The position numbers were made by a program, and so were the translations under genes. From the NCBI RefSeq assembly GCF_905220565.1, contig NC_059399.1, forward strand, positions 14,438,501-14,502,500: a stretch of DNA of 64,000 bases, read 5' to 3'. Source of the DNA: Melitaea cinxia. Lineage: Eukaryota; Arthropoda; Insecta; Lepidoptera; Nymphalidae. Shown here piece by piece: positions 1 to 12,263 of this stretch; the stretch's first letter is position 1, and the number at the start of each line of letters is the position of its first letter. Under the pieces are notes generated by a model. The model was not told the origin of the DNA and ran no database searches. It saw only the letters and a list, made by a program, of their open reading frames with translations.

Positions 1-173
1 GAGATTAGGTAACTCTGCGTTTTACTGAAGAGTGACCTAGGCGACACAGTGTCTGTCTGGCACTGTTTAAATCGTCTGCAATAGACGAACTAAGGCCAAT
101 GATGATTGTAACATGAAATTGACGTTTTAATTACGTCATTACATAATATTTGTTATCTTTATTGTTTCTGTTA
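1..173. other. unassigned sequence, left edge
   Basis: No coding potential or repeat end recognised. By position it belongs to the intron of Lk6 downstream of exon 3, because the next kinase exon is not found before the window ends. Confidence 0.4.
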
Positions 174-376
174 TCTTAATATATATAAATCTCGTGTCAC
201 AATGTTTGTCCTCAATGGACTCCTAAACTACTTAACCGATTTTAGTCAAATTTGCACACCGTGTGCAGTTTGATCCAACTTAAAAGATAGGCTATATTTT
301 ATTTTGATATACCTATTATGTTATTATTATATTTCAGAAAAAAATAAGGTGATACGAAGTTCGCCAGGTCAGCTAG
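174..376 (+). mobile_element. short non-autonomous Helitron
   Basis: It begins with TC after an A and ends with CTAG before a T, the A|T insertion pattern of Helitrons. The 3' end carries the near-palindrome ACGAAGTTCG followed by CAGGTCAGCTAG. The same 3' end closes the copy at 31536-31826 and, slightly mutated, the one at 33209-33867. No Rep/helicase coding, so it depends on a partner elsewhere. It sits in an Lk6 intron and is followed by a short (TA)n run. Confidence 0.75.
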
Positions 377-410
377 TATATATATATATATATATTGTAT
401 TTCTATTAAA

Positions 411-607
411 ATATAATAGTCAAGTAAATATGCATTATTAGAGATTACTCAAAAAATAGGTACTTGTCACATCATAATTAAATTTAAATGGTGGCCATTT
501 AAAACATCGAAATCAGTCCACCCAGGCAAGTTTTGAGGTAACATAAATAAATAAATAAATAATACAGTCGAATTGAAAACTACTTATTTTGAAGTCAGTT
601 AAAAAAG
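411..607 (+). repeat. rC repeat, 5'-shortened copy
   Basis: Matches the second half of the rC consensus seen at 12264-12837: the GTCAAGTAAA..GCATTATTAGA block, the TCCACCCAGGCAAG block, then CAGTCGAATTGA and a GAAGTCAGTTAAAAA end. A short (AAAT)n run sits inside. Confidence 0.7.
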
Positions 608-1802
608 CATCAACGACGCTGATGACATACATTAATTATAATTAACCTTAATTATTATACTAGTTTAGTCTACGAGTCATGTCAACTTGTGCCCTATATT
701 ATGCCCCCTTGTAATTACGAACAGACGCTACAAAAACAAATAAAAACAAAGTGACATATTTGTATGATACATTATTATTTAAATTAAATAAAAAAAATCA
801 TACAACTTATAACATGCTTAACATATTTCATTTAAAGGCATCATAACACGGTACGAGAAATAAGGTAATGTAACTCTTAACAAGATTTATATTAACTAAG
901 CACACATGGACTTGTTTGAAACGATTATTATATAAGGTATAATAGTAAATAAGCCTAAGCCGTTAAGTACTTCGTAAAGGTCAAGCTAATGTAGTCATCA
1001 TGTTTTGCGTCCAAATATACATCATAGATTTCTGACTTGAATAAGGTTAGGGGCCTGTTAGTTATGAATAAAGTTTATCATCGAAATAAGTTACGAATAG
1101 ACTTCAGAACATAAGGAGGTATAATAGGCCATTAGGAGCTGTTTCACCTCAATTAATAAACTAAAAAGCTTTTATATTCATTTTTGCTCATATAAATATC
1201 TCATAAATACAGTGGAATTCAAATTTGAAAGACAACAGGCCCTAAAACTTTAATTTTTAACACTCATCTAAGTTCGTTTTATGTATAAGCACCTTCGAAA
1301 TGAATTCAACATTATGTACGAATGTAGATTAAAAATTCGCCAGTCGTACTAATTAATAGCAAAATATGTATGCTACATTTTTACGATTAATTAAGGACAT
1401 AATATATACTATAACATCCCATACACAACTGGAATATTAATATTGAATTAAAAACAACGTAACAAAAATATCTAGACTAACAAAATTATAAAAATTACAT
1501 TGAGATAAGAGAAATTATCGATAAGAGGTACGTACATACACACAGATACATACGTAAAATACTTTTGCAAATAAGGGAGTGGTGGTGGGAGATCTTACGT
1601 TAACATGACTTGTCATAATTTTTGTGTATGCTATTTTTAATCACGAAATCATTTTTTGGAGAGCGCTTAGCTTTATGTATTATGTATTTGTACCTAGTCA
1701 CTGTAAGTGTGACAGCGTGACAGCAGGAGGGTAGTGGGTCGAAAACGGTAAAATTCCACGTGACGTATTTTAAAGCCTCTAAAATATATTCAGAGTTCTC
1801 AC
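608..1802. other. Lk6 intron 3, AT-rich, no recognised element
   Basis: I searched the minus strand for the next kinase exon (subdomains after the hinge, including the HRDLKPEN loop) and found none, so that exon lies beyond the window. No terminal repeats or coding remnants recognised. Confidence 0.5.
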
Positions 1803-2044
1803 CTTCTCGAAGACAAGGTAAAACTTGTCTGTGTCCTCAAAGAATTCAATGAGCTGGATTATGTTCGGGTGTCCCTGGCAGTAGTGGAATGTCTCCACCT
1901 CGCGGAACACCCGGGCGCGGGCGTGACCCGGTACCTTGTCGATGATCTTCACTGCAAACTCCTGCCCCGTGTATATGTTGACGCAAGTTTGAACCGAGGC
2001 GTACGCGCCTTCGCCCAGAACCTCGCCTGTTAGCTTGTAAAGGT
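1803..2044 (-). CDS. Lk6: Lk6 / MNK kinase, coding exon 3 (N-lobe of kinase domain)
   Basis: 242 bp, joined by phase to exon 2. It encodes residues 76-156 of the predicted protein. The ATP-binding glycine loop GEGAYASV, the ATP lysine in FAVKII, the helix-C glutamate in FREVETF and the hinge FYLVFEK are all present, with the family-typical stretch GHARARVFREVETF. Insect Lk6 and vertebrate MNK1/2 share this layout; they act downstream of ERK/p38 and phosphorylate eIF4E in the cytoplasm. The acceptor is TTTTTCAG at 2045-2052 (minus strand) and the donor is GAGAAG|GTGAGA after 1803. The exon takes two bases to finish an Asp codon started by exon 2 and ends in phase 0. The remaining catalytic exons are off the left edge. 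Kinase identity is strong; the Lk6 orthology rests on close resemblance to the fly N-lobe from memory. Confidence 0.93.
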
Positions 2045-3345
2045 CTGAAAAATTTAATTCAATTATACTCACTACAGAAAAAAAAGTGTAAAATCTAATT
2101 TTAATTGCTAAACAAATACTTGTATTGTTTCTACTGCCGTATTACAATAGGACAGATTTAATACAATTCATCCCAAGTCCAATAATACTATAGACTACAA
2201 ATGGGTTTTATATAGTGCTCATTAATTCAGTTAAAATTTTAAATGAATGGCTTTCAACAATGCAAAAAAATGCAAAAGCAGGGCTTATTTCTACACTACG
2301 TAGTAATCCATTAACATTAAAAAAAAACTGCAACTATGATGCTTTTTATTGCACATGAATCATAACATTTTCTTTGCATCATGCGCTAAGTAAATAAATG
2401 GATTTTATTTGCACATTTTTAGAACGCGTATTCCATTGAAGCCTTTTAACTGAACACTGACTTGTACTCATGCATCACATGCTATCTGTTGGTTCTTTAT
2501 ATATTTTTACAAGCGTGTACAACAAAGATATTTTCTATACTTTTATTCAAATTTAATTTTCATAATCTTTTACCCAACAATCTAAGAGGTGAATAAAACG
2601 ATAATCTCACTAACATGAGTTAACCGGTATTATCAGATACGATAAGCAACTGGGAATAACAAATATTTGTGAGGCCCACACAATCTACATACTAGATAAG
2701 TTGTTAACATGTACCAAGTCATTCTCTGTATCGAAAAGAATTTTTAGAAAAAATAGCTAGAGGTACTGTTGCGCTTTACTTGGGATTCAAGTGTACTGTT
2801 ACGGTTTTGTCACATAACTGGCAAATTTCTAGCAACTGAATAATTAAATTACCAAAGTAATTAAGTGAAACCAACTGATACGCAATTCTGCGAACAAGTA
2901 GTTTGCAACACGACGTGCAAAACCGAATTACAGACATAAGCTCAGTTCCTACAAATTATTTTTAAAAACAATTAATTTTTTTCGTTATCACTAATAATTA
3001 GTAAAATAATTATACCATACTTGTCAATGTAAATTGTAGTCGGTTTTTTATTTGTTTGTTACCAAACATGGTATGAACATAGGAAAATGCGTTTAAGGGG
3101 CCATTCATAAATTATGTACTTGCAGTACCTAGTCATATTTATGAGACGTCACATACTTTGTAATTTACATGTTTTTATACTTCTATATTGAAATGATGTT
3201 ACAAATATTTGGACCCCTCCCCACCCCTTGTAACACAATTTCACTTCCGTCGACCCTCTGCTTCCCCTCTAAGCGTGTGACGTAATTTTTGGATGGCCCC
3301 TTAGAAAGTGATAAAATAATTTAGTCGACAAAAAAGTGAATAAAC
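2045..3345 (-). other. Lk6 intron 2 (1301 bp)
   Basis: GT..AG intron: donor CCAAG|GTTTAT at 3345, acceptor TTTCAG at 2045. AT-rich. No recognised transposon or RNA gene. Confidence 0.85.
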
Positions 3346-3534
3346 CTTGGAAACATGATGTGACCACCGAGCTGCCGGAGCGCTTCTTCCTGCGGCGTTT
3401 CCTGCGCGCTTCCTCCTTACGCCGCTGCAGGTCCTCGCTGTCGGGGATGGGCACCGGCGCTGACGCCTCTGGCCCTCGCGGGATCTCATCTGACTCGCGC
3501 TCGCTCCCCGACTGGCTACTGCCTCTGCCAACGC
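3346..3534 (-). CDS. Lk6: Lk6 / MNK kinase, coding exon 2 (N-terminal polybasic tail)
   Basis: 189 bp, much more GC-rich than its surroundings. It encodes residues 13-75: a Ser/Glu-rich stretch (SSQSGSERESDE), the PVPIPDSEDL segment similar to the PIDIPDAKK of MNK2, and a polybasic run ARRKRRRKKR before SCFQ. In MNKs this basic tail serves as nuclear localisation signal and eIF4G-binding site (family knowledge). Acceptor TTGTCAACAG at 3535-3544 and donor CAAG|GTTTAT after 3346 (minus strand). Both ends are phase 1: the first two bases complete a Gly codon from exon 1, the last base begins the Asp codon of exon 3. The overlapping open frames on the other strand are shadows. Confidence 0.9.
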
Positions 3535-3713
3535 CTGTTGACAATACCAACACATTATTTATAATAATAAAATTAAACTTGTAAGATTAATTTGCGTTTT
3601 TACATATAAATATAATGGTATTATATTGTTTATTAACTTTTAAGTATCTATATAAAACTATATATTATGAGTACTTAATCGAAGTAGAGAAGTAGTCTAA
3701 AAAACCTTACGGT

Positions 3714-4926
3714 TTAAGAGCCATTTCACAATTTTACGCTCTGCAAGTTTAGGTTTTGGTCGCATCGCGCGAATCGTACGAGCCGCGCGATCTTTGTGCT
3801 AGTACGTATAGTGTGACAACCAAAAGACCATCGTGATCATTTTCTGATGTATAATAAAAATTATAACTATGGTATAAAATGTTTTTTACATAATTAATTT
3901 TTTAAAAATTTCAAGTATGTTATATAACAACAGTCAATAAATTTAAAATAAAATTAAAAAAATCAATTTTATTAAACAATTTTTTTAAATTGATTTAGTT
4001 TTTTCAGTTTACGAATGAATCTAATATTTACGATATGAATAAAAAAGCATTTAATGACATCGACACCGACAAACATATTAATTAACAAATAACAAGACAA
4101 ACAGATTGAAATGCCTATTTATATTGATAGTGTGAGAAAAGAAAATTAAATTATACATTTGTTTACAGAAATTATCATTATATTATTTTACAGTCATTTT
4201 CGTAATATGTTTATTTTATTTATATTTTATTATGAAAGTATCAAATGCGTTTTATCCGCTATAACAACAGGCGCTTGGCGCGTGTGAGCGAAAGAGACGG
4301 CTGCGCAGAATTTGGCGTGGACCTTACCTCTAAGAGCGCTAGCGCTCGACTGATTTACCGGGCTTGATGCGTGGCAATATATACTATCTTTTTATTATTT
4401 AATATAAAATGTATTAAAAATAATTACATCTTTTAATTATTATTTTTGTATTCCTTAATGATGTAAGTTTACTTTGATGAAGATAGTTCGTTAAAATTTC
4501 TTAGTTTTCTAAGAGAAATATCGCTTTTAAAATTGTACTTATTTGGAAAATATTCGTAACTTTAATTTTTTTTTATCGTTTAATAGAGATACAAATGGAA
4601 TAAAAATCTATGATAGTGGACAACAAAATTATATTCCACATATTATGATATTTTTTTAAAATGGTTTCAACGTAGAGGTTATTGAAAAGTAGGACTTCAA
4701 AGTATACATTGCGACCGTTTACCCAGGGAGGAGGCTGATGAAAAGGTTAATAATTTTATACACATAATATAAATCAAAATTCTGATCTGACTATGGACTA
4801 CAACAAAGGTTGCTCTATTATATTTCAAGAATATAAATTACATTATTGCATCCAACACTGAGATTATCGACGTCAAAATATTACAATTTCGCGGATTGTT
4901 ACCGATTTTTGTGAAATGGCTCTTAA
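3714..4926. mobile_element. TTAA-flanked TIR DNA element (piggyBac-type TSD), non-autonomous
   Basis: Perfect 18-bp terminal inverted repeat TTAAGAGCCATTTCACAA at 3714-3731, with its complement at 4909-4926. The outer TTAA on each side fits a TTAA target duplication, the hallmark of piggyBac-type insertion, which leaves a 14-bp TIR GAGCCATTTCACAA. Length 1213 bp including the TTAAs. No transposase frame is seen; the inside is AT-rich apart from GC-rich patches near 3765-3800 and 4265-4370. Family assignment is inferred from the TTAA alone. Confidence 0.75.
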
Positions 4927-5218
4927 GAAGTTCTAATTTCTCAAAAGAATTTATAGTTTACTTCATGTGAAATGTACACAAATCAGAAAAAAAATAACAA
5001 CAATTTCAAACGACATTAATACGGTAAGCAATTTATGCCAATTGGTCTAAAACCTTAATGTTAAGAATCGGTAGTGAGTAATACTTCACATTTTTGTTGT
5101 CAAGTCCCATAATATGATCTCATTATCTATTTCTATGGTATGAGTTGTTTTACGAAAATAATAAAGATGCAATGATATCTATACATTATAATAAAATCGT
5201 AGGAAAGTCAAAACTGTA

Positions 5219-5632
5219 CATTGAATATTTTTTTAAAAGAATACTTGGGATGTGATCTACAATCGGTACCAAAGCCAAAAATATAGTTTTTAGAATTTTT
5301 GTCTGTTTGTCTGTATGTATGTCCGGGATAAACTTAAAAAGTACTGCATGGATTTACTTCAAATTTGGCACAAATATTATTAAGAAGTCGGGTCAACATA
5401 TAGGCTACATATTATCACGCTATCACCTACGGGGAACGAGCAGTGAACCTTTATTTCTTCAACGCATTCTGTAACAACGTGTAATCTAACGACGCATATT
5501 TGAATGTTGTTGTTAGTATGTTAATAACCATGTCATAAGCTAGCTTCACACTATAAATAATGACATTCTGTAGTATATTTAGTATCAGCATTGCACCCGT
5601 GCGAAGATGGGGCGGGTCGCTAATTAATAATA
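5219..5632 (-). repeat. rH repeat copy
   Basis: The minus strand starts at the right with TTAGCGACCCGCCCCATCTTCGCACGGG and runs through the TTGAAGAAATAAAGG and ACTTTTTAAGTTTATCCCGG blocks. It is the same subfamily, over the full length, as 45093-45535. No coding capacity recognised. Confidence 0.75.
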
Positions 5633-5844
5633 TATATTATGAATTCAATTATTTATTTTGCTTGATAAAGTAACGCAAGGTTATCCGTATCTGTAGATAA
5701 TATTATCTCATTATTTCTAGTTGTTCTGTACATTTATTATTCTCTAATCAGTTATTGAACATAATTAATTTCACAAAAGAAATATGACAACATATTTTTA
5801 TTACAGGAGGTAAACGTTTTCTTTTATTAAAAATTAATGATGGA

Positions 5845-5879
<35 letters not shown>

Positions 5880-8630
5880 ATCAATAATAATCACATTTTT
5901 TTCAAAGTGGATTTCTAACTTACTGAGGTAACCTTTGTTGAAATACAGTGTGACTGTAGTTTTACACTTTGTTTTATCAATAACTTTTTTTGACGAAATT
6001 AACATTATTATCACAGTTTTATGGAATTACTGTCATTTTAGAAGATGTTATCGACATATATATAAAAGTATTTTTATAGTTACATTTCAATATTATAATT
6101 TAGTTGAAATAGATTTATCTGTCAATAAATTGACAGCATAATAAAATGACAGATTTAATATCTTTGTATACTTGAATATAATCCTTCATTTTAGGTCAAA
6201 ACAATAAATCCGAAATGTTACGAGGTCGTCCTCAGAACAGAGGATCGATTGCAAAATGTCTTTATTTAATGTATAGAGCTAAGATTCCTCTAAAGATAAG
6301 TTCACACTTGGTGAACATTAATATTAGCAGCAGATCGTGACCTGAAGTTATCTTATCTCGAACGGTAGCCTTCCAACGTGTAACCATAGCCGATGCCAAT
6401 ACAGCTTTCACATCCGTCCACAATACTTTGAAGGGACGTTATACAATATATTAGCAAATATTGTACAATATATTAAATAAAGTTTCTCAATCTTCTACAG
6501 AAAATGAAATTATAAAAATGATAAGTAATTAAAATTTTAATTTTCTCTTTAAAAAGATAAGGTTAAAACCGTTCGCGATATGTTATCGAAAACAATAAAT
6601 GACCCGCGTCGATGGATCTTATACGCTTTCTGCAATATCATTGTGTTGTAACGATTTCACCGAGTTCGTCGTTTGTATTTGAATACGTAAAAAAAGTTAG
6701 TTGACGTATTATGCTAATGACTAGTAGCAATCGGCCCTTGTATCTATTGAGAACGCTATATCATCGATAATATTATTCAGACGGAGACGTGAGTACAGCT
6801 GAGTTGGCAAACAAAGCCGGTTCAACGACCTACATGGCCGCACCCATCGCTGCGTGTGCGACTGTGCGCTCTGCGCCCACGTTACGCGATCATTTCAACT
6901 ATAAGTGTATGAATTCTTTTCTCTGATAACCTAAAGTAACCTTTCAATCCTTTACCTTACTGTTTAACTCATAATAAACACCTTTAAAATTGTTATCTAT
7001 TGCGATATATTACAACACATTTAGTGTTCCATATCAGTCGACCGTCTCAGCCATTAATACAGTTTGCAAAACTACATTTGAAATAAGTCATAGTATTAAA
7101 AATAGCATCTTTGACTATTCCGTAAAATAATAATATAAAAGCTTCGTTTCCTTATTGATACTATCTCAATACCTGTGCGTTAATATACCAATATTTAATG
7201 TTACCGGCATAAACACAACACGAACGTGGAATATTCATTCAGTCTTTGTTTATAACTTATCCTTCTTTTAATTTTATTCCAGATAGTAGGTATATCATAG
7301 TAGGTACTCATGTAAAAATTTTATTGCTTAAATTTCAGCTTGTCATAACTTTGTTTTATAGTTAGTTACAAGCACTCTTAGAGATTTGAGACATCTAAAC
7401 AATCTGCGAGATTCAGAACTTACGGTTGCAACAGTCATTAACATAAACTTTAATTACAGAACTAGAACTTGTGACCGATACTAAAAGTATGTTGGTATGT
7501 TTAACAATTTGAGCTTTACATTCTGAGTCAATTGTAATAAATGCAAATAAATTAAAACACAGATATTAATCATACCATATTTAAAGTTCGATAGAGCTTG
7601 ATAGTTATTAATTACGCAAAATGACCTCGGATAGAGCTACACGATATGCTTTTAATTTTAGGGAGCGCTCAAAGACCTTAAAGCCAGGGAATACAGAACA
7701 ATTTTGTTTGGAAATGTACTATAATCATTCAATAAGTATATAAAACACAGGATACATAGTAAATGCGCAATAAAATGGCGGCTGTAACAATCAGGAGGCA
7801 CACCCACTGGTACAATCGCCTCTTTTAACGTAACAATTTCCTGTTTACAATTTGTACATATATAATATCATCTAACTCAAATCTTTGTTTACCAACATTT
7901 GTTTAGAAAACTATATTTCACTGTAATGGAAATAGTCTTTATAAATGAAATACGTTACAGATACAATAAGATCCGCCTACGACTTGTATATAGTCAAAAT
8001 AAGAGAACTAATTCTGAAACGTCAGTGTTGTCGTGAAACGAATACACATACAGATTTATTTGGTTGGAATAACGATTGTAACCTCATTCAACACGTTCTT
8101 TTTTTTCGTGACGTTATTATAACGTTCATTAGTAGTAGTGTAGCTTACTTATGTGTAACTAATAGCTTCCGTTCAAAATGGCGTGTTTTACGTGTTTACC
8201 TCGCATGGCGTTTAAAATTACGAAAGTATAAGATGACATTTATTTCGACAGTTAAAAAAAGCTAAAACACATTCGTTCTTTAAAAAAAAAATTAAAGAAT
8301 CTTTCTTATTATTTTAGTCACAAAATATACCTATAATTATTTATCAACGTTTAACGGCAAATGACTACTATATTTTAAAATTTTATTTCTTCAAACCGGC
8401 GTTATGCCCTATTCGGTAAAGTTTCCACTTTCTATTACAGTCGTTTGTAATAATCTTGACCACGATCTATAATTTGAATAAAGAACTCAATACTTTTGTA
8501 CCCTCCAGTTAGTAACAGACCAACTTTCTAATTTTATTGCTCGATATTGCCCTTACTATAAAACGGTAAGCCAAATTTCTTTGCGACAAATGCTTAAGAT
8601 AATTGTGTTGTATATTATATATTTTTTTAT
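5633..8630. other. intron sequence with an (AAAT)n run; little recognised
   Basis: An (AAAT)n microsatellite occupies about 5844-5883. A CpG-rich island sits at 6780-6900. Short open frames on the plus strand (5935-6141, 7945-8265) have AT-rich, low-complexity composition and no family resemblance, so I do not call them genes. Confidence 0.4.
6780..6905. promoter_or_regulatory. CpG-rich island inside Lk6 intron 1, possible enhancer or alternative promoter
   Basis: A sharply GC/CpG-richer stretch in AT-rich intron, without repeat termini I recognise. It includes a consensus-like plus-strand donor ACGTGAGTACAG at about 6787-6798. Function is inference only. Confidence 0.25.
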
Positions 8631-8686
8631 ATACGGTCGAATTGAGTAACCTCCTCCTTTTTTCTGAAGTCTGTTAAAAAGACTAA
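8631..8686 (+). repeat. rC repeat, 3' end fragment
   Basis: Only the tail ACGGTCGAATTGAGTAACC..GAAGTCTGTTAAAAA remains. Confidence 0.65.
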
Positions 8687-8953
8687 CATATTCTGTTAAA
8701 TGACCCGCAAACCGTAATAACTTTACTCAAACATCACATTTGAATACACTAATTGTAGTGATGTTGAATAAATTGCCTGCTAGACCTGCCACTGTCGCTA
8801 AACCAGATAGTTATCGGAGTGAAATCTTGATGAGGGCGAAGCTATTTGTGCATTTTACCTAACCGCTTTCACTGGTCAGTATTAGTTCCATATACGAGCG
8901 ACTTATGTAAGCGGTATGTGCAGCTTGCAAATATACAATATATTAATATTTTC

Positions 8954-9248
8954 ACTAGCCCGTTGGCGTAATTTGTAGTAACCCTGCTTTCTGCTCCGAG
9001 GAACTGTGGATTCGATTCCCGCCTCCTGTCTAAGTGCGATATATGTATACATTTCAGCCTGTAATACCCCCATTACTGGGCACAGGCCACTTTTCCGATC
9101 AGAGTTGAATCCACCACGCTGCTCCAATGCGGGTTTGGGGGATATATTCCCTACTATGAGTAACGATCGCTATCAGATACATGTTCATGATACAACCGGG
9201 ACTAACAGCTTAACGTGCTCTCCGAGGAACGGTGGGGAGACTCACAAC
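8954..9248. mobile_element. composite of two SINE pieces
   Basis: On the plus strand 8954-9040 is a tRNA-like SINE head (A-box-like TTGGCGTAATTTGTAG, B box GATTCGATTCC). From about 9050 to 9248 the sequence is the 3' body of the Metulj-like SINE in reverse (CAGCCTGTAATA..GGGCACAGGCC..ATATATTCCCTACTATGAGTAACGATCGC). The two parts point in opposite directions, so this is a junction of two insertions or a rearrangement. Confidence 0.7.
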
Positions 9249-10389
9249 GACTAATAACCAGATTGGAAATAAATATTTGTCCGCCGGTGTTTAGGCGCCG
9301 CCGACACGGCACACGCACCATTATACCCACTATACCGCGGTCGTCGCCTTCATTAAGTATTAAATATGATATAAAAAATAATAAGTAGCTATATCAGCCG
9401 ACTATAACTTATAACATAAGAGTTAAATTGCTTACCGTAGGGACAGACGACCGTGTATGTGTTATAGATAGTGTTACAGATATTTATAGATTTTTATTAT
9501 TAATTTATAAATTTATCGTTATTCTCTGTTACTTTACTCGCGTAAAATATATTTCATACATTTAAATTTAATTAGCGAGAGTTTTTCACCTATTTCCACT
9601 GCTTGGGGTAGTGATGGTTACGTAGTGAAATAACCGTGTCTAAATTTAAATCATGTGTAACTTCAATAGTTTACGCTCAACGACGATAAATCATTCGGTC
9701 GGAACAAATTTTAAAAATTAATTCATAAAAAAAATAAAACCCGTAACTGCTACAGAACAAAAAATTAAAATAGCTTGCTGGAACGTTTCTATAACTGAAA
9801 TAATAACAAATTCGAATGTCGCTAAAAAACATTATTTTTATTCCTTAAATTACCTGATTATTCATCATAACTTTTACACCGAAACAATAACTATATGCGC
9901 ATATGTATGTACTTAGCTGTTGTTAGGCAAGTAACAAGAACGTCCTATGAAACCACGTGTGAAATCGATTAGACTATCGTTGTGGAAAAGCAAGCAAATT
10001 TTTTCATTATGCTTTACCATAACATTAGTCACGGTCAAGGTTACTTCGATTGGATAACGAAAATTGCTTCGTTTATCAACAGGGAAACTATGATGTTTAG
10101 ATCATACACGTTTCAAATAAATTACAACTAAAGTATTGTCTGTCCGGCATTCTTGAATATTTACGTGTTATTAGTTTACAAATACGTAACATTTATTACT
10201 ATTTAAAAACTTTATTGAACAAAATTTTTAACAATTACAATACCTACGTGAAAACAACAATACCAAACATGTTTTATGTCTGACGACTTCGTCAAACTGG
10301 TATAATTAAAATGTTTGACTATTTTAAAAATAGCAATGAGGATTTTTCTGGTTTTGCACATATCGGTACTATGTTATATACCAACGCAG
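9249..10389. other. intron sequence, nothing recognised
   Basis: AT-rich. The first ~60 bp (GCCGCCGACACGGCACACGC near 9295) are GC-richer, but no element end or exon could be supported. Confidence 0.4.
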
Positions 10390-11602
10390 TAGTGATGTGA
10401 ATCGATTATGATTTTGAACACCGATAAATACCGATAATTACTTTAAAAAAAACGGTTTTTAAAATACTAAAAAAGGAGTTTATTTTACTGTATTTATTTA
10501 GATTTGTTACCTCATTACTTTTTACTGGATTCTCTTTGTAACCGAAAGTTGATGTTTATCATATGGACCCGTTTAAGTTTTGTGGAGATCTGATAAGGAG
10601 TAATTCTCAATAATGCATACTTAATTGATTATTTTTTCAGTTATATACATTGTATTACTTGTTGATGTAAATTTCAGTGGGTTTTTTTTTTCGTTTTCGA
10701 AACAATCTTTTTTTGTAATTTAAGAATAAGAAGAACTTAAATACTTGTATTTATATTTAGCAGATAATTTTTAGTAAATTCTTCACAACTTCAGTTAGTT
10801 TTTGCACTCTCAGTCAATTTCTCTACAGCAATAGCAAGTTAAAAAGCTTTTGAAATGAGCAGTAAGAATGAGCAAATTATCAAACCTTTGATTAAACAAC
10901 AAATCAGCGGTTAGTGAAACAATTTTTCAATATTCAAGCGTGCCAACAAGCTGTAATTTTACATGATGGTAAAGTTCTAACATGAGGTTGTACCTAATAT
11001 TCTGCCAAATTGGTTATTTATAGGTTAGTTCAAAATTTATACCAATTCCTAACTCTCATTTTCAACTATAGAGTATTGCTGAATCAGCTGAGCAGCGTGG
11101 TAGATTACCACGCTGCTCCACTCATTCATTTCACCTTTGACCCTTCTTCTACATAGAGAAAGACAACTATCCCAGCAATAGGATGTTACAGGCTGAATCG
11201 TTATTTGTCATTCTTCTTTTTGATACTTGCTACGATCATTTTAAGGGTAGTTAAAAATACGGGTTGCAGAGTTTTTGTTCCTTTGTGTTGTGTAGTTCCA
11301 ATGGAGATGCTCATTTGTTTCCTGGCTGGTTACCGTCTTCAACTCTATCAACTTTTAACTTGAAAATTTCTCTTAATGCCAAACCAAAAATGGGTTCCTT
11401 CACCACATTTGATTACTTTAGCATGTAGTTAACACTTTGCGCTTATGTTATCAAGTAATAGCTCTTAGTAATTGATTTACCTTTTATTTTTGGCATTTTT
11501 ACGGTAACAAGATAATGAATCGGAAGGTTTTAAATAATTCATAAGTAATCGAACAAAAACCCGGTGATTATCGGTTTCTATAAAAACCGGTTCACATCAC
11601 TA
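10390..11602 (-). mobile_element. hAT-like DNA element with decayed BED finger
   Basis: Terminal inverted repeats TAGTGATGTGAATCG / TAGTGATGTGAACCG lie between 8-bp flanks CAACGCAG and CAAGGCAG (one mismatch), the TSD length of hAT transposons. On the minus strand around 11355-11455 a broken reading shows AKC..VIKCGEGTHFW, reminiscent of the BED zinc finger at the N-terminus of hAT transposases, with at least one stop inside. A SINE remnant (about 11085-11205) lies inside. Total 1213 bp, too short for a transposase, so this is a dead or non-autonomous copy. Confidence 0.8.
11085..11205 (+). repeat. SINE 3' remnant nested in the hAT-like element
   Basis: Contains GCAGCGTGGTAGATTA, followed by its own inverted copy CCACGCTGC, then CTTCTTCTACATAGAG..CAGCAATAGGATGTTACAGGCTGAA, the diverged Metulj-like tail. 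Confidence 0.6.
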
Positions 11603-12263
11603 CAAGGCAGTATGGCTAGTTGCGCAGTTTGATGTTAGGTGACCTTGACAATGAACAGCGCGGGGCGTCGCGCTTCAGCAGCCATGTTAAAATACAAGCG
11701 AATAATAAAGAAATTGTATGAAATTATTAACGCATTCATAGATAAAAGCCAGTAAACGTACCATGAAACAATCGTTCCACAGGCATTCGAAATAACTAAT
11801 AAATACCATTCAAACAAAACAAAATAAGAACTAAAGTAACAATTCCATTTGTTTAAAATTTAATTTCTTTATCACATTTAATTAGTAAAAAAATTAAGTA
11901 TTTTTTCATAAGCTTGGCTTATTTAACAAAACTCAAGACATGTAGGTATATAAATGAAACTACGCGAAAAAACGTCTTCTTTATTATATAATATTAATAG
12001 TAAACTATAACAAATGGATTTGAAAACGCTCACTTTACGTAAAGTAATAAAAAAGATATAACATTGTTCAAATTATATTCTTCTTTTAGTAAATATTTTA
12101 AAAACAGTTGATATCGCACTGTTTAATTTTTCGCAACAATAAAGACACCAATGGTAAAAATTAAGTAAAACATAAAACATCAAATAAAACCATAATATAA
12201 AATAAACTTAAAGCTCTAATAAAAACATATGACCAATTTGAGATTAGCACATCAATAATTCGA
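11603..12263. other. intron sequence with one GC-rich patch
   Basis: 11640-11690 is GC-rich and encodes, on the minus strand, a short frame beginning MAAEARRPALF. It has no donor in the phase needed to join Lk6 exon 2, so it is not called an alternative first exon. The rest is AT-rich. Confidence 0.35.

Noticed and set aside
3269..3553. Using the apparent ATG at 3553 as the Lk6 start
   Set aside because: The codons before 3534 lie upstream of a good acceptor, and exon 1 with matching phase exists at 13914-13950.
7945..8265. 106-codon plus-strand frame in Lk6 intron 1
   Set aside because: Low-complexity AT-driven composition, no family.
11635..11700. Alternative Lk6 first exon starting MAAEARRPALF
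   Set aside because: No donor in the phase required by exon 2; the frame stops after a few codons.
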